A stretch of 64,000 nt of DNA from Balanoglossus misakiensis (Eukaryota; Hemichordata): assembly GCA_040954595.2 (NCBI GenBank), contig CM082593.2, forward strand, positions 11,160,001 through 11,224,000. The letters run 5' to 3'. Both the position numbers and the translations under genes were made by a program. This document shows, piece after piece, positions 44,441 to 57,862 of this stretch (position 1 is the first letter of the stretch; each line of letters opens with the position of its first letter). Under the pieces are notes generated by a model that searched no databases, was not told where the DNA came from, and worked only from the letters and a program-made list of their open reading frames with translations.

Positions 44441-46469
44441 GATTGAAATCTTTGGAACTTTGCACTTAGAGGGATGGCATGGCAGTTTTCCACTGTTCAT
44501 ATTACAAAGAATTTGGCGTCACGTGTAGATTTCATGAGTGTTCGAGTTTTGCTCTTCCCAGCCTCGTACCCACAATCCTCTGATACTTACACTTACGTCA
44601 GTTCTATAGCCGCTGACCCACTAGATTCTCCTTATGAATTGCCCAAATTATTTTTTGGTATAGTTTTGATAGTTAGTGCACGGAAACTTTTGATCGATTC
44701 ACGAAATTCAAAATATGTTACATCACAAACCTCATAAAATGGAGGCTAGAGTAGCCTGTTTGTTTTCAGGTAATTTTACGATTACCTCAATTACCTTTTT
44801 TCGAGGGAGGGGGTTAAGAAAACATACAGATTGAAATAACAAGGAAGTGGTATATCAAACCGAAACCTTATCTCAATCGTGATTCTAGAGTGTTTCCATG
44901 TCATGTGACATCCACAAAAATGTGGTATTATCTTGAAAAGAGTCCCGATTTCCCAAACTGGTTTTGCGAATGTACTTCACTTTGGAGCAATGCATGAGTA
45001 CATTCGTAGAAAGATATTGCTCCACTATTTACTGACACTCCTCTTGTACTGCAAATATTACTGCATTCTGTCAGGGCAAGACAAAAGACACAGCAGAACT
45101 GCCAGAATTAAAATAGACAACTGGCAATTTCAATAAACATGTAATAACAAATATATGTAACATTGAATGAGGTGTCCATACAGCTTGGTCATTTAAAGAC
45201 CTCCAGTCATTGTGACAATGCATAAATATTTATGTACACCATGTTAAAAATTAGTTCAGGCATACCTTATACATGTATGTTTTTGACTGACCATATCCTC
45301 AGCACGCCCTTTTTTTCAAAAAGACTATCATTATTCTCTGCCAGGCAGAGAGTTGCCGCTTTCTTGTTAACAATAATATACTATTATAACATTGCATAGA
45401 TTCCTGTTTGTTTCTGTCCATATCTCACAAACTGTGGTGTGCATACTGTTGAAATGACCTCAAGAAGAAAATGCCAAATGGAAAAATATTTGACATACTA
45501 ACCTGTATGATAATGTTATACGGTACAATATATTTAACGGTTCCAATCCAATGTTGAGAACTAACAAAACAATTTGAGCAGAATTCATTTAAAATTAATT
45601 GCAGTTCCGTTTCACCGCATTTCATAGGATGCTGGCTAAAATTCATACTATGGTGGATTACCTGTTATGCATTTCTTTCCCTATTTCGTCTGGCAGATTT
45701 GAGTTTGACAAGCTGTCATTTTCCTTTCAGCTCCGCAAAATTGATGGATTTACTTTGACAGCACACAGACTGTCCATTTGTCATCGGAGATACAAGCAGC
45801 ATCAGGTGCTGAACAGCTTGCAGCAGTGTTGGAAAAGAGTACACAACACTAACTTGCAAGAGTGCTTTGGCCCTTTCTTCACACTGTCCGAAACTTGTTG
45901 TGTTACATCATTGCTTAATGAATAAGAAATACACAGGTATTTAGCGTTCTATTCAATACCTACAATAGATAAAAGGGTGTCGGTCTGTATGCGACAATCT
46001 TCAATGTTCTTATGAGCACAAGGCTTTATTCAGGGAACGTTTTACAGTAAGAATTGTATGATATAAACTGAATAAGTTTGTTGTCTGTCAACTCTTCTGT
46101 CTTTGTCTTACCGATACGGTTCTAACCGCGAACACTGAGGCTTCTCTGCTCGTACACAGTATAAATCAATGGATGATAAAATGCGCCCTCTTTTGGTGAA
46201 CTCTTCCTACCGCCCGACCTTCTACCTTACATTAAGGCATGTAGGGCGGTCAGGTAGATGGCAGTGTATTGCAAGCGTCTCTTGCATATTTTTTTCCGCC
46301 AGGAATGGCATACATTCGTTTTTGGCGACACCACAACTGCTGGAACTTCTCGAAAAATTGAGAGCCGGATTTCATAAATGCTCATGTTTTCCGAAGGGCT
46401 GAAAGAAGATCCAGAGTGGAATATTTAAATTTGCCTGTGGCAGACATCATAGTGGCTGCCAGTTATTCT

Positions 46470-46630
46470 ATTTCTTGTGCAAGAGATAGTATCTTGTTCC
46501 AGCGAGATGTTTTCTCGTGTGCACGAGAAACATGCTATCTCGTGCATATCTCGTGCGCACGAGAAAATTGCGAGCGCACTCGTGTTCACGAGAAAATATC
46601 ACATGCACACGTAAGTCGTGCGCACGAGAT
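46470..46630. repeat. Cluster of five TCTCGTG-NN-CACGAGA hairpins
   Basis: Inverted repeats at 46,473-46,484 (TCTTG/CAAGA), 46,511-46,530, 46,549-46,564, 46,579-46,592 and 46,616-46,627. Arms are nearly constant and the centre dinucleotide varies (TG, TG, CG, TT, CG). Confidence 0.88.
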
Positions 46631-46725
46631 AAAAAAATGTGCCCTGTAGTCTTTCTTAGGACATGGTAGCGTGACGTCGCATTGTAATTAACGGACGATC
46701 TTGGAAATTCGGCTATTAATGGTGA

Positions 46726-47058
46726 ATGGACTTTCGCCTCCTTCGAACAACAACAGAGACTGACGTCGCAACAATGACAGAAAAAGTGAAGCAAATGGCC
46801 GACAAAACGAAGAGAATCGGAAAACGGGCAGGATCCTCGGCACAGACATCTGGGAATAATACCACCGCATCAAATAGAACGACGAGTAGTGCAGGACAAA
46901 CCGCCACCAGTGACTATGACAACAAGTCTGAAGGCGATGCTGGCGAACCCTTGCACAATACAACTACAGTCCTACAGAGAAATGCAGCCCAGCGCCACTC
47001 AAGATTTTCCATTCCTGGTCTGGCAGCAGCCAAAATATGTTGTTGTTTTTTCTCTTAG
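46726..47058 (+). CDS. Hypothetical protein or first exon, Ser/Thr-rich
   Basis: 110 codons from ATG. After MDFRLLRTTTETDVATMTEK comes a Lys-rich stretch, then a Ser/Thr/Asn-rich disordered middle and a hydrophobic, Cys-rich end (KICCCFFS). A second Met at codon 17 is a plausible start. No domain is recognised and no homologous copy is in the window. Composition fits a real soluble protein better than the surrounding AT-rich DNA does. It lies in the palindrome core 3 kb from the pentraxin-like gene. Confidence 0.35.
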   Translation: MDFRLLRTTTETDVATMTEKVKQMADKTKRIGKRAGSSAQTSGNNTTASNRTTSSAGQTATSDYDNKSEGDAGEPLHNTTTVLQRNAAQRHSRFSIPGLAAAKICCCFFS

Positions 47059-49850
47059 AAGCGACCTCAGTCTGAGCTGCATGAAAATAAACTGTAGGTT
47101 GGGAATACAACAAAAAAACACGCAGTCGCTGCGGTCAACACGTAGCTATTAGTTTCGGTTTTATGTTCGCTACAGCTCGGAAACCAAAATGTGGTACAAC
47201 TTCAAGCTACATAAACTGGAAAGCATAGTACGTGCAGAGCAGACCATGGTGACGAAAGCAGGTATTCTAGGTCGTAAGATAAAAACACGGCGCTAGAAAA
47301 ACAGTCATCAAAAGTTGCACGTGTTCCCCGGCCACAAATAATGTAATTGTTGGCGCACAGAAAGTCCAGTCGATAAACGTTTACGCTATAGAAACTCACT
47401 CTCTCAGCAAAAGTCTGACACCCTCGTCAATGACAAAACGCAAACCGAGCTGGGTATGATCAAGTCAAACATAGGGCCAATCCCCACTCTGTGTTTTATT
47501 ATTTTCCACATACGATGGTTCTAAATAAAAATGTACCTATTTGAAATGCTTACCGAGGTAAGATCATTGAAAGTTTTCAAACGTTGATGACAAATGTATA
47601 ACTGATTTTTTACAAATGAATAATCGCGCACTTGCATATTATTTTCTCTATACCAGACACCGCGCGCGCGCCGTTGGCAAAAAAAAAACGCGGAAAATTA
47701 TTGAGCATGCGCAGTCGATACTTCACATTGTAAACAAGATGGCGTCGCTGCCTATGCTTCTGGACCGCTGTCGCCTGACTATGTCGGCAAAGAAGAGACG
47801 AATTTAACCATGCAACGCCATATCGGAAGACAGAATGATCGCGAGATGAAACCGGGCTATCCAACGATTAGGCAGCCATGTTGACTGATTGGTATGTCGC
47901 CGAAGTAATTATTTGCCATTGATTTGTTTACCAGAAACGGTTTGCCTTTGGAACACATTTGGCCTCACCGAAATTGATTTCAGAGGTTTTTTCCCAAAAA
48001 CTAATGACGTTCGTTTTCACCTGAGTGCGAGGATGGATTGAAGGGACACAAGCTTTTGTAGCCACCAATATTTTGACACTCTTTATATCAATGTTGAGCT
48101 GGCATATTTGCTCCAATATGATGTAGTGTACCTGTTGCATTGAAATGAAGCTGTAATAATATTACAGTGCAATCTAGTCCTTTGGGTTAATAGGAAAACG
48201 AGGTCAATAAATGACAGGTTTATTTAAATACAGGATATATTTATCACAAGCACTTATGCATATGTATGAGATACTTATTTATTTTTAATTTATTTTTTAT
48301 TTTTTATTTATTTTGTACGTTCAGGTAATCATATGGATTTGTATGGAATCACATACACATTAATTGAAGACTATCATATCACAGAAGTCGAGCCGCCAGA
48401 TGTGTAAGGTAACCATTTAGGTTTCATGACTAAGTTTGTTTAAGAATTCATAAAGCTACCCAATGAATGAATTTCCTTAAAATTTCACAAATGTGACACA
48501 GTTTGCAGTTGTGCAAGAAAGTGTGTATTATTCACATAAGAATTTTTTCGTATGCATTTTTCTGATGGCAATGCATTTGACTGTAAACAAATATGGATGT
48601 CAGTTAGTAGTGCTATTTTGTCAGTGAAATGGCTTCATCATCATCCCTCCAACCAAAGTTGAAACAGAGTTGCAAATATTGCACAGCTTGAAATCATAAA
48701 ATGTTGCAAAATTGAACCAACCCTTTGGTCAACGATTATGTTCTTACAGCTATTATTAGAACCAGACAGTCTCAGGGAACAAGAGACATGGGCCTGATTT
48801 GCAAGTTGAGTTAGAACTGCCTTTGCCTGCCCACGGACGCCCCAATTTCAGCAAAAATTATTGCATTAAAATATGAGTATGGAGAACTATGCTCTGTGTT
48901 TCTTTTGTTAGCTTACATAGCTGTTGTCATTCTAGTTTTTCCTCCGTCCTGTGAGCAGAGTTTCAGTTGCGAAAACCGACAGTTCTCAAAGTACAAAAGT
49001 ACACCTAAATTGCCTCGGTGATGAGCATGCAGAATTTATCTGATGCTTCTTACTGGCAGAAGGACCCCACCAGTTGCAGATTGTGAATTCCATGGCACAA
49101 GGGAATTTACGCTTTGCGTTCAAATATAAACAATTAAATCCTGTAAAATTATTCTATATGTTATTTATTGATGATTCAAAAGTGTTATGACTGATTGTGT
49201 TAGAGTACCTGTATTCCATATAAGCATGCTGTCAGTGCACATCCGATTGATAACAATTTCACATTTTTAAAAATTTGCTTCTCTGAATAATTATGAATAC
49301 ATAAAACTTCATATGATATAAATTGTCCTGATATCGTAAACATTAAACCCCGATGAGTGGTATAAAAGACCCCCCAAATCAGTGGCGAATCTTAATGCCG
49401 TTTGACTGACAACAGACAACACCAACGATCTTGGCTCTAACGATCTTGGCTCTATGAAAATCGGCCCAAACAGATCCAAGCATAAAGAATTACACCACAC
49501 AACGACAGTGGTTGGCTTTATAAACACACACAACATAAAGTTATCGATGAAAAAGTACACGAGCTTTTGAAACAACGATGATTTTGGGAGAAATCTGGTT
49601 TCAGTGCTTTTCAGAAGCATCCCTGGGAAACAATAACCACGCCATTCAAACAGCTGTCAATCGCATAGAGGTGTAAAGTGTTCAATTATTTTCTATGTAC
49701 ATGAGATCAATTACACAGTTATTATGCACGGCGACCACTCCCAAATAAACAACTGTACAAACACACGTTAATCCGAACCCCAGTACTTTCCGCACCGGGG
49801 TTTAAGGCCTAATGCTAGTGTCACAACATTGATTACCAGACCGTTTCCCT

Positions 49851-49886
49851 ATGTATGTATGTATGTATGTATGTATGTATGTATGC
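49851..49886 (+). repeat. (TATG)n microsatellite
   Basis: TATG units in the right arm; the left-arm counterpart near 39,440-39,475 has CATA-type units in the mirrored place. Confidence 0.9.
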
Positions 49887-50898
49887 AGCCATGTATGCAT
49901 GTGTTTGTGTGTGTGTGTACATGTGTGTATGCATGTTACATGTATATATGGATGTATGTCTGCCCTGATCCAAAACATGAAACCAAGCTTTTTTTATTTT
50001 GGTGTGTAGATGGGATTTTGCTTAAATGAAGTTGTCATTGCAAAAATACGCAAATAACCTGTGAAATATGTGGAATTGATCAAAACTCAACAACTGGTTA
50101 GACTGCTTTGAACATTTGTATGCATGTAGGTAATGTCATCATACCTGATATACTTTGAGTTTATATCGTGAATTGTCTATTTTTTATGCAATTATTTTGT
50201 CTTGTTTTACCATTTGAAAAAAAATCTTTTCCTCTTAAAGAGATTGGCTGATTTCTTTAGAATTTAGTATGACACTTCCGGTAGGTGATCTTAGTTGGTT
50301 TTGTTTAAATTGTCGCAGAATTTGTAATCTGTCATTTTTGGTCAAAATTCATTTTCTGAGAAACTCCTTAGATTGCTTTTAAATTTTGGTATGCTTGTTC
50401 CAAGAGGTAACCCAAGTAATGTTGTATATCATTTTGGTGAAATTTACATATTGTGGTCTTGGGGCAATTTTTGCAATTTGTATTCTTTGAAACTACTAGT
50501 CAGATTGCTTTCAACTTTGGGAGGCGTGGTGATTGAAGTAGATATTATACAATTTGTTGATAGTTGGATAGATGTGGTTTGAGGCAGTTTTTGTCATTGT
50601 TGAATGTTGTTTTCCCTAAAATACTTGTCTGGTTCCTTTGAAATGTTCTTACAGTAGGTCATATCTGCTTGCCAATGTCACATGATTTTTCCCATGAACA
50701 CAGACATACCTAATTTTGTGTAATCCCCAGATGGGACCACAGTGTGTAATAACCTGACCAACAGTGACTAGTATATCCTGTGTGTTATACAGTACTTCTC
50801 ACAAGGTTGAAGTACATGTAGACTGTTGATGATTTTTTTGCGATTCTTCAGAAACTTACAATACAGAGTCTAATGTGGTAACGTCCATGGTCACATTA

Positions 50899-52390
50899 GT
50901 CCTGTTTCAAAATGACCTACATTACACGTCCTATACACATGTTTTGCATGTTATGATTGGTTTATCCGCTTCTCTTAGGTCCACTTGCGGCACGCTGATT
51001 GGAGGGACCTTGTAGGTTAGGTCTTATTATTATGTATTATTCACTAGACCTTGTAGGTTAGGTCTTATTACTATGCATTTTTCGCTTTACAGCTCCCTGA
51101 TTGGTTAACGTGTCAGTCTGGTCCCCCATGTGTTCACTGCCTCATAATACAGGACCTTGTAGGTTAGGTCATATTAATATGTATTTATTCACCATACAGC
51201 TCCCTGATTGGTTAACGTGTCAGTCTGGTCTCCCAGTGTTCACTGCCTCATTGTGAAATGTCCCATGTGCTTCCTGGCTAGCGTTGTGGTAACACATTAT
51301 TCGGTATGTCCGCAGATCATTCATTAATTTTCTGAGAAATAGCCTGACTGATACTATCTCCAACATAAACTGCACCCTGGAAAGATTAAATGATTTTTAG
51401 ATGGACTTTGAAAATCTGATTAACACATCTAAGCATTTTTGCTAACAGTTGTATATTTTCTTAAATCACCCTCCTACTTCTCATCATCAATATTATTATT
51501 GTTGTTTTACTATTTTAAAGTAAATTTGTTTTGACGTAGATGTTGTGAAAAGGAGTACGTTGTCCGTTTATACATTCGTATATTGTTTTCATAAAAATGG
51601 AACTATGACGGTGCAGCTTCGTGAAAGAAGTACAATAAAAGTAATCATACCTGTAAAGCAACTAATGAGGTATCCCAATTAAAGAAATGCAATGCTATTC
51701 TAAACAGTTCTATTGTAAGATATTTTTGGTTTACTCGAATGAATAGCACACACTTCGTATTCAGCCAGGTGTTACACGAAGTGATGCGCTGAAAAGCATT
51801 ACGTAACAAAACACTAGCCCATTTCAACAAACCGCCACTGGAAATAAAATAAAAAAATTCTCCTGGCAATTTTTATTTCGAGTATCTAGTTCACAGTATC
51901 ACAAAAAATGCCATGAATAGTGAAGGAAATGTTAAATCCAATCATTATATGAGTGCCTTTCTTTATACACTGGGATCGAGCTTCGACAACGCGCAGGCAG
52001 CATGCCAGACAGAATACGACAACTGTATTCAGAAAGTACAAAAGACTTTGCATAACGAGGCAGTGAAAATTGGAGACCTACACATTAACCAATCAGGGAG
52101 CTGACAATTGAATAAATGCATGTTAATAAGACCTAACCTACAAGGTCCTGCATAATGAGGCAGTGAACACTGGAGGACCAGACCTACACATTAACCAATC
52201 AGGGAGCTGTAAAGTGAATAATACATAGTAATAAGACCTAACCTACAAGGTCTAGTGAATAATACATAATAATAAGACCTAACACATAAGGTCCCTCCAA
52301 TCACCGTGCCTCAAGTGGACCTAAGATTACCAGATGGACCAATCACAGATGTCGGTACATATGTCATGGACCTGACTTATGAAACAGGAC
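50899..52390. mobile_element. 1.49-kb foldback-type insertion specific to the right arm
   Basis: Ends are GTCCTGTTTCA and TGAAACAGGAC, an 11-bp inverted repeat. Inside, 50,930-51,260 and 52,060-52,350 are inverted copies rich in ACCTTGTAGGTTAGGTCTTA and GCTCCCTGATTGGTTAA. The left arm (about 38,440) shows the uninterrupted sequence. The target duplication is not clear. Confidence 0.75.
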
Positions 52391-55300
52391 CGTTCAGAAC
52401 TACCTAGTCTATGCCCGGCAGTGTTCTGTCCGCTTTGCTTCCAAAACTAATGTCTGGCCTCACTCATGCCACTTGCCCAATAAACTAATACCCCTTGCTG
52501 GGAATTATGATGTAACTAGCGTCGCTTTGAAGCCTATCACATTACTGAACAGTGTTGATTTGGTGTAAGATTATAGTGAAGGCAGGGCTTATTACATTGA
52601 AAATGCTACCCAACCTTAATTACACGTATGTATATCCTTTGTCTAATCATTGGAAAAACAATGTACATGTACCAAAGACTAAGTAGCTATTTGAAGGTGA
52701 ATCGCAAGTGGGCACTTTTATTACTTAACCTCAAGCAGTCGGTTAGCTACCGTATACTAAGACAAACATTCCTGGTGTAATTAACATCACTGTCATTAGT
52801 AATATCTATCTCCAATCAGTATCAGTTCTGCCTTTATGTTATTTTAAGTCAATTGTCAAGGTTCATGTACATATATTACAGCTTAACTGTCTTGTCAAAA
52901 ACTTACGCATGTACATGTACCTAATTCTAGGCTTACCTGTAGGGTTAGAGATACAGTGTTTTATATTAATATGCATTAATATGAAACTAAAATTTGATGG
53001 TTAATTTAAGACCCCCTGAGCAATGGTAACCTCGTTAAATATGTGCATATCTAATTCTAGGCTATTCAGCTGAAGTAGAAACCTGGACATGGACAACTTC
53101 GGGGTCAAAATCTTTTGACAAACATTTGTGTGATCTTGGGTAAACTTTGACCTACATTCCTATATTTTAGCATCCGGAGCAGATACAACCTTGACACTTG
53201 GAGTGATGGAACTATTTGATTGAGTATTATGTCTTGCCTCATTAATTATGTACTTACCTAATGCCAGCCTAACCAATAGGGCTGGAAGTCTGGCTTTTTG
53301 GACATGATAAATTTGAGATCAACATTTTTCTACAGCAGCCAGCCTTCTCTTAAAAAGAATGGACAATATAAAGGCTTTGATGGTATACTGAACTTTTGAC
53401 TCCCTCCCTGAGACTGTGTGCCAATGACGGGATAGCCTACTCAGCGTTGGGTAGATCCTAAGAAGGCCTCAGCCAGGCATCAAATACAAAAAGCGGAAAT
53501 CCAAGCTTTAATGGTGGGTTACATCGTTAACTTCCCTGCAGAGCTGATTTCTCAGACTGTGAGCCAATGACGGGTAAAGCCCCTAGGTAGGGGCCACCTA
53601 AGACAGGCCGGTCATGCTTTAATCACAAAGAAGGGCAAGTTTAGTCTTACCACAACTTTGTCTGCTGTATATGCTTCATAAAGATTGCAGAGTATTTTGA
53701 GAATACATTGTGTTAAGGCAGTGTGACCAGCTAAAAAGTACTGGCAAACACAGCCAATGTGTAATGAAAAACATCTAATTTGGCTGAATAAAAGACATAA
53801 AACACAGCAAAAGCACTGTGACTAGCTGAGACATAATACTCCATTATGCAGTTCCATCACTCCAAGTGTCAGGGATGTATCTGTGCCGGATGCCAAGATA
53901 TAGGAATGTAGGTCAAAGTTTACCCAAGATCACCCAACATTTTGTCAAAAGATTTTGACCCCAAAGTTGTCCATGTCCAGGTTTCTACCGCAACTGGATA
54001 GCCTAGAATTAGATATGTACATATTTAATGAGGTTACCATGGATCAAGGCAGTCCTAAGTAAACCATCAAATTTTTAGTTTCATGTTAATTCATGTTAAT
54101 ATAAAACGCTGTATCTCTAACCCTCTGGTATGCCATTCTGTGTTTCATGCTACCCAATATGGGTAAGTAGGTAAAAAGTCACCCTAGGCCAATTGAAATT
54201 TTGCTGAAAAAATCACGTCTCTTACATATGTACATTTGGTAAAAGGGAAATTTTAATCACGGAGTAGAACATATTCATAAAAAATATTTGAGGGAAAGAA
54301 GGAAGTTTTTCATAGCTTTGGTGCGTCAAATAGTAGAGAGGTTCCCTTGTTATCCTTAGACTCAAACTCAGAGTTTCCAATCTTTCAGTATTTTCATGAT
54401 ATTACTTTCCATCTTAGATTTGTTCATCTAAACAAACTGACTGATAGGTATACATGAACATTTTATTGACTAATGAATGTGCCTGTATGTTGCAATTTAA
54501 AGAAGTCAGATATTAAACAAGCGCCACACCTGTTTTAATCAGCCTCCATATGGAGGGTACACATCGCAGAGAGATGACAAACCCCATGCAAATTCAAGTA
54601 ATATGTCTCAATGGTGCTGATTTTAAAGGATAGGTGGATGATTTGAAAAATGTTATTGTGGAAAAAGATGTGTAAAATTTGGCAGCTTGTGAGGCTTTAA
54701 TTGTAAAATCTTTGAAATGTGTTTTACTCTTTAGGTCCAATTTTGTATATGTCAATATACCATTGGGACCAATGTGAAATTGTTCTAAACTCAGAAACTC
54801 AAGAAGGTACTGGTCAGATTGCTTTAGAAATTGGTGTGTATTTATGTTATTGAGACTTTATACAGATTTTATTTTTCATTTTTGAAGTATATTTTGGGGT
54901 GATTTTGGTCGTCATATACTCAGAAACCTCTACCACATTTTTTTTAAAATTTGGTTTGCATGTTTTTAGGTGTGATTTTATGACAATTTAACAAACCCAG
55001 TGATGGAAGTGACAATATTTTTTTTTTTTTTTTTTTGGCAATTACTGCCATTTTTGTCTGATTGCTTTGCAATTTAGTTTGCAGTTTCTAGGGAATTCTT
55101 ACTGTGGTGCACAAAATTCACAAAGGTGATTTACTATCCTCATGCGCTTTGTTGAACTGGCACCCTGTTGCAAAACAGACATTACAACACTCTTTGAATT
55201 GAATTCATAGCTACCAATTTTTCGGGGGTGTAGCACCTTTTTTATGCCTAAAACTTTGATCGAGAACTTCAAATTAAATGCAACCCTCCAAATATTTGCA

Positions 55301-56605
55301 ATATTTCAGGTAAAATGATTTAATTTTAAAGCATAAATTTTGATGTATTCATAATCATTAAGAAAAACACATTTTGAAAATAGAATATTAATCACACTAG
55401 CAGTCATAATACTTTTGAATCATCACTAAAGAACATATAGAAAAATTAAACAGGTGTTAATTATTTATATTTGAACGCAAAGCGTAAATTCCCTTGTGCC
55501 ATGGAATTGACAATCTGCAACTGGTGGGGTCCTTCTGCCAGTAAAAAGCATCAGATAAATTCTGCATGCTCATCACCGAGGCAATTTAGGTGTACTTTTG
55601 TACTTTAAGAACTGTCGGTTTTCGCAACTGAAACTCTGTTCACAGGACAGAGGAAAAACTAGAATGACAACAGCTATGTAAGCTAACAAAAGGAACACAG
55701 AGCATAGTTCTCCATACTCACATTTTAATGCAATAATTTTTGCTGAAACTGGGGCGTCCGTGGGCAGGCAAAGGCAGTTCTAACTCGACTTGCAAATAAG
55801 GCCCATGTCTCTTGTTCGCTGAGATTGTCTGGTTCTAATAATAGCTGTAAGAACTTGATCATTGACCGAACTGTTGGTTCAATTTTGCAACATTTTATGA
55901 TTTCAAGCTGTGCAATATTTGCAACTCAGTTTCAACTTTGGTTGGAGGGATGATGATGAAGCCATTTCACTGACAAAATAGCGCTACTGACTGATGTCAA
56001 TGTTTGTTTACAGTCAAATGCATTGCCATCATAAAAATACATGTGAGAAATTTCTTATGTGTATGATACACACTTTTGTGCATGACTGCAAACTCTGTTA
56101 CAGTTGTGAAATTCTAAGGGTTGAATTCATTGGGTAGAATTCATGTTTTTTGGATTCTTAAACAACCAGTCACGAAAGCTAAGTGGTTACCTCAGAGAAA
56201 CTGTGTTAAATTTGGTCATCAATTGCTTTAAATCACACAAGACATTCCCAGAGCTAAAGTTACTGCAGCAGTCAGTTTCAACTCAGCTTGCAAATTGGGA
56301 TCATGTCTTGTGTTCATCGAGACTGTCTGTAGTCGAGTTGACAGTCCTATGGGGTCAATGATGAACCTACAAATGTTCTTTCCAATGAAATTGTTATAAA
56401 TCTAATATTCAGGATTTGCATTCATACCTTAAACAATATAACTGTATTGCAAATATGGCAACTCTTCTAAGTTACATTGGAACACCTTCTCGCCACTGTT
56501 TGTGCCAAAATGGTGAATAAGCTTTCATTTTCAAGCCTTAACATAGGCACCCAAAACAAGACAACAGCATTGCAAATATGGCATTTTTTGTTCAACTCTT
56601 CTCAT

Positions 56606-57250
56606 TTGCATAGTCCAAAATGGCCGATAAAATCCTCTAACATGTAAATTTCCTATGGTCGTCTTAAATAGTGTGTAGTATCGCATTTGAAGGGTTTTCA
56701 TCAATATGGGTACCTAAAACAATTTCAACGTGGTTGACATTGCAATGTTAGACAGCTGTTCTAATTTGCATAATCTAGAATGGCCGACAAACTTCTCTAA
56801 CATGTAAATTTACTATGGTTGTCTTTAATAGTGTGTAATATCGCATTTGCAGGGTTTTCATCAATATGGGTACCTAAAACAATTTCAACGTCGTTGACAT
56901 GGCAATATTAGACAGCTGTTCTAATTTGCATAATCCAAAATGGCCACCAAACTCTTCTTAAATGTAAATTTCCCTGTTTTGTCTTATATGGTGCCTAAAA
57001 TCGCATTTGCAGGGTTTTCATCAATATGGGTAACTAAAACAATTTCAGCGTGGTTGACATGGCAATATTAGACAACTGTTCTAATTTGCATAATCCAAAA
57101 TGGCCGACAAACTTCTCTAACATGTAAATTTCCCTGGTTTGTCTTATATGGTGTGTAATATCGCATTTTCACGGTTTTAATTAATATGGGTACCTAAAAC
57201 AATTTCAACGTGGTTGACATGGCAATATTAGACAACTGTTCTAATTTGCA
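56606..57250 (+). repeat. Four tandem units of exactly 160 bp
   Basis: TTGCATA landmarks at 56,606, 56,766, 56,926, 57,086 and 57,246. Units share AACATGTAAATTT, GGGTTTTCATCAATATGGGT and GTGGTTGACATGGCAATATT. The left arm has only about two units (30,890-31,270). Confidence 0.9.
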
Positions 57251-57862
57251 TAATTCGAACACCTGCTGGATAATTTAATTTTTGCCCTTCTTGTCCCATG
57301 ATTATATGTGTAATATCTCATTTTCAATGTGTTTACATGTATATATGCAGAATCCATTTCAAACTAAGTGGGCATATTGTAGCGCCAATCTTATTTCTTA
57401 ATCCGCACCACAGAACTGATGCAAGGTTTAGGACTGGAAATGTATGTGGCCACTGGCCGACACCCCGGGCGAGAGGTCTCCAATTATTTTCAGCACGTAG
57501 TGTGCTTCCCGGTTGATAACATCAATATGTGTAAATGCCAAAAACCCGACCTATTGTAATACCAGTCAAATTTTCTTTGTCATTTACCATTTTTCTCTTG
57601 CATATGAACGTTTTTCTTAAAGAGTACATACCCATATACATTTGTATGGGAGCACACATCCCCACCCCCTGCCAACAATAATTGGACAACTTTATTCTTC
57701 TTATACTTCTTTTTAGTCTAAACATTCATATAGAGAAGGCAACATGTTCTTGAAGCTGCTGACTATGGAAATATGATGAAGTACATTTTCCTAGTTGTAC
57801 ATGTACAGTATGATAGGCCCAATGTACCAATTGGAGATGTGTGCCTTACAGGCAACATACAT

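Larger units (their letters stand above)
47690..57850. repeat. Right arm of giant imperfect palindrome
   Basis: Mirror of 30,200-41,400, with pairings listed there. It includes an arm-specific insertion at 50,899-52,390 and a run of 160-bp tandem units at 56,606-57,250. Homology ends at about 57,857, at the minisatellite. No complete gene; the longest open frames are about 100 codons and are not shared with the left arm. Confidence 0.85.

Noticed and set aside
44301-44737. Plus-strand frames of 75 and 87 codons in the core
   Set aside because: They run through the 39-bp tandem repeat and show no domain or splice support.
47610-47864. 84-codon minus-strand frame as a gene
   Set aside because: It mirrors the left-arm frame but has a stop right after the original start; treated as a promoter-like block.
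30200-57850. Palindrome as pure assembly artefact
   Set aside because: Arms differ by many substitutions and each has private insertions, so they are distinct DNA; misjoin at the core is still possible.
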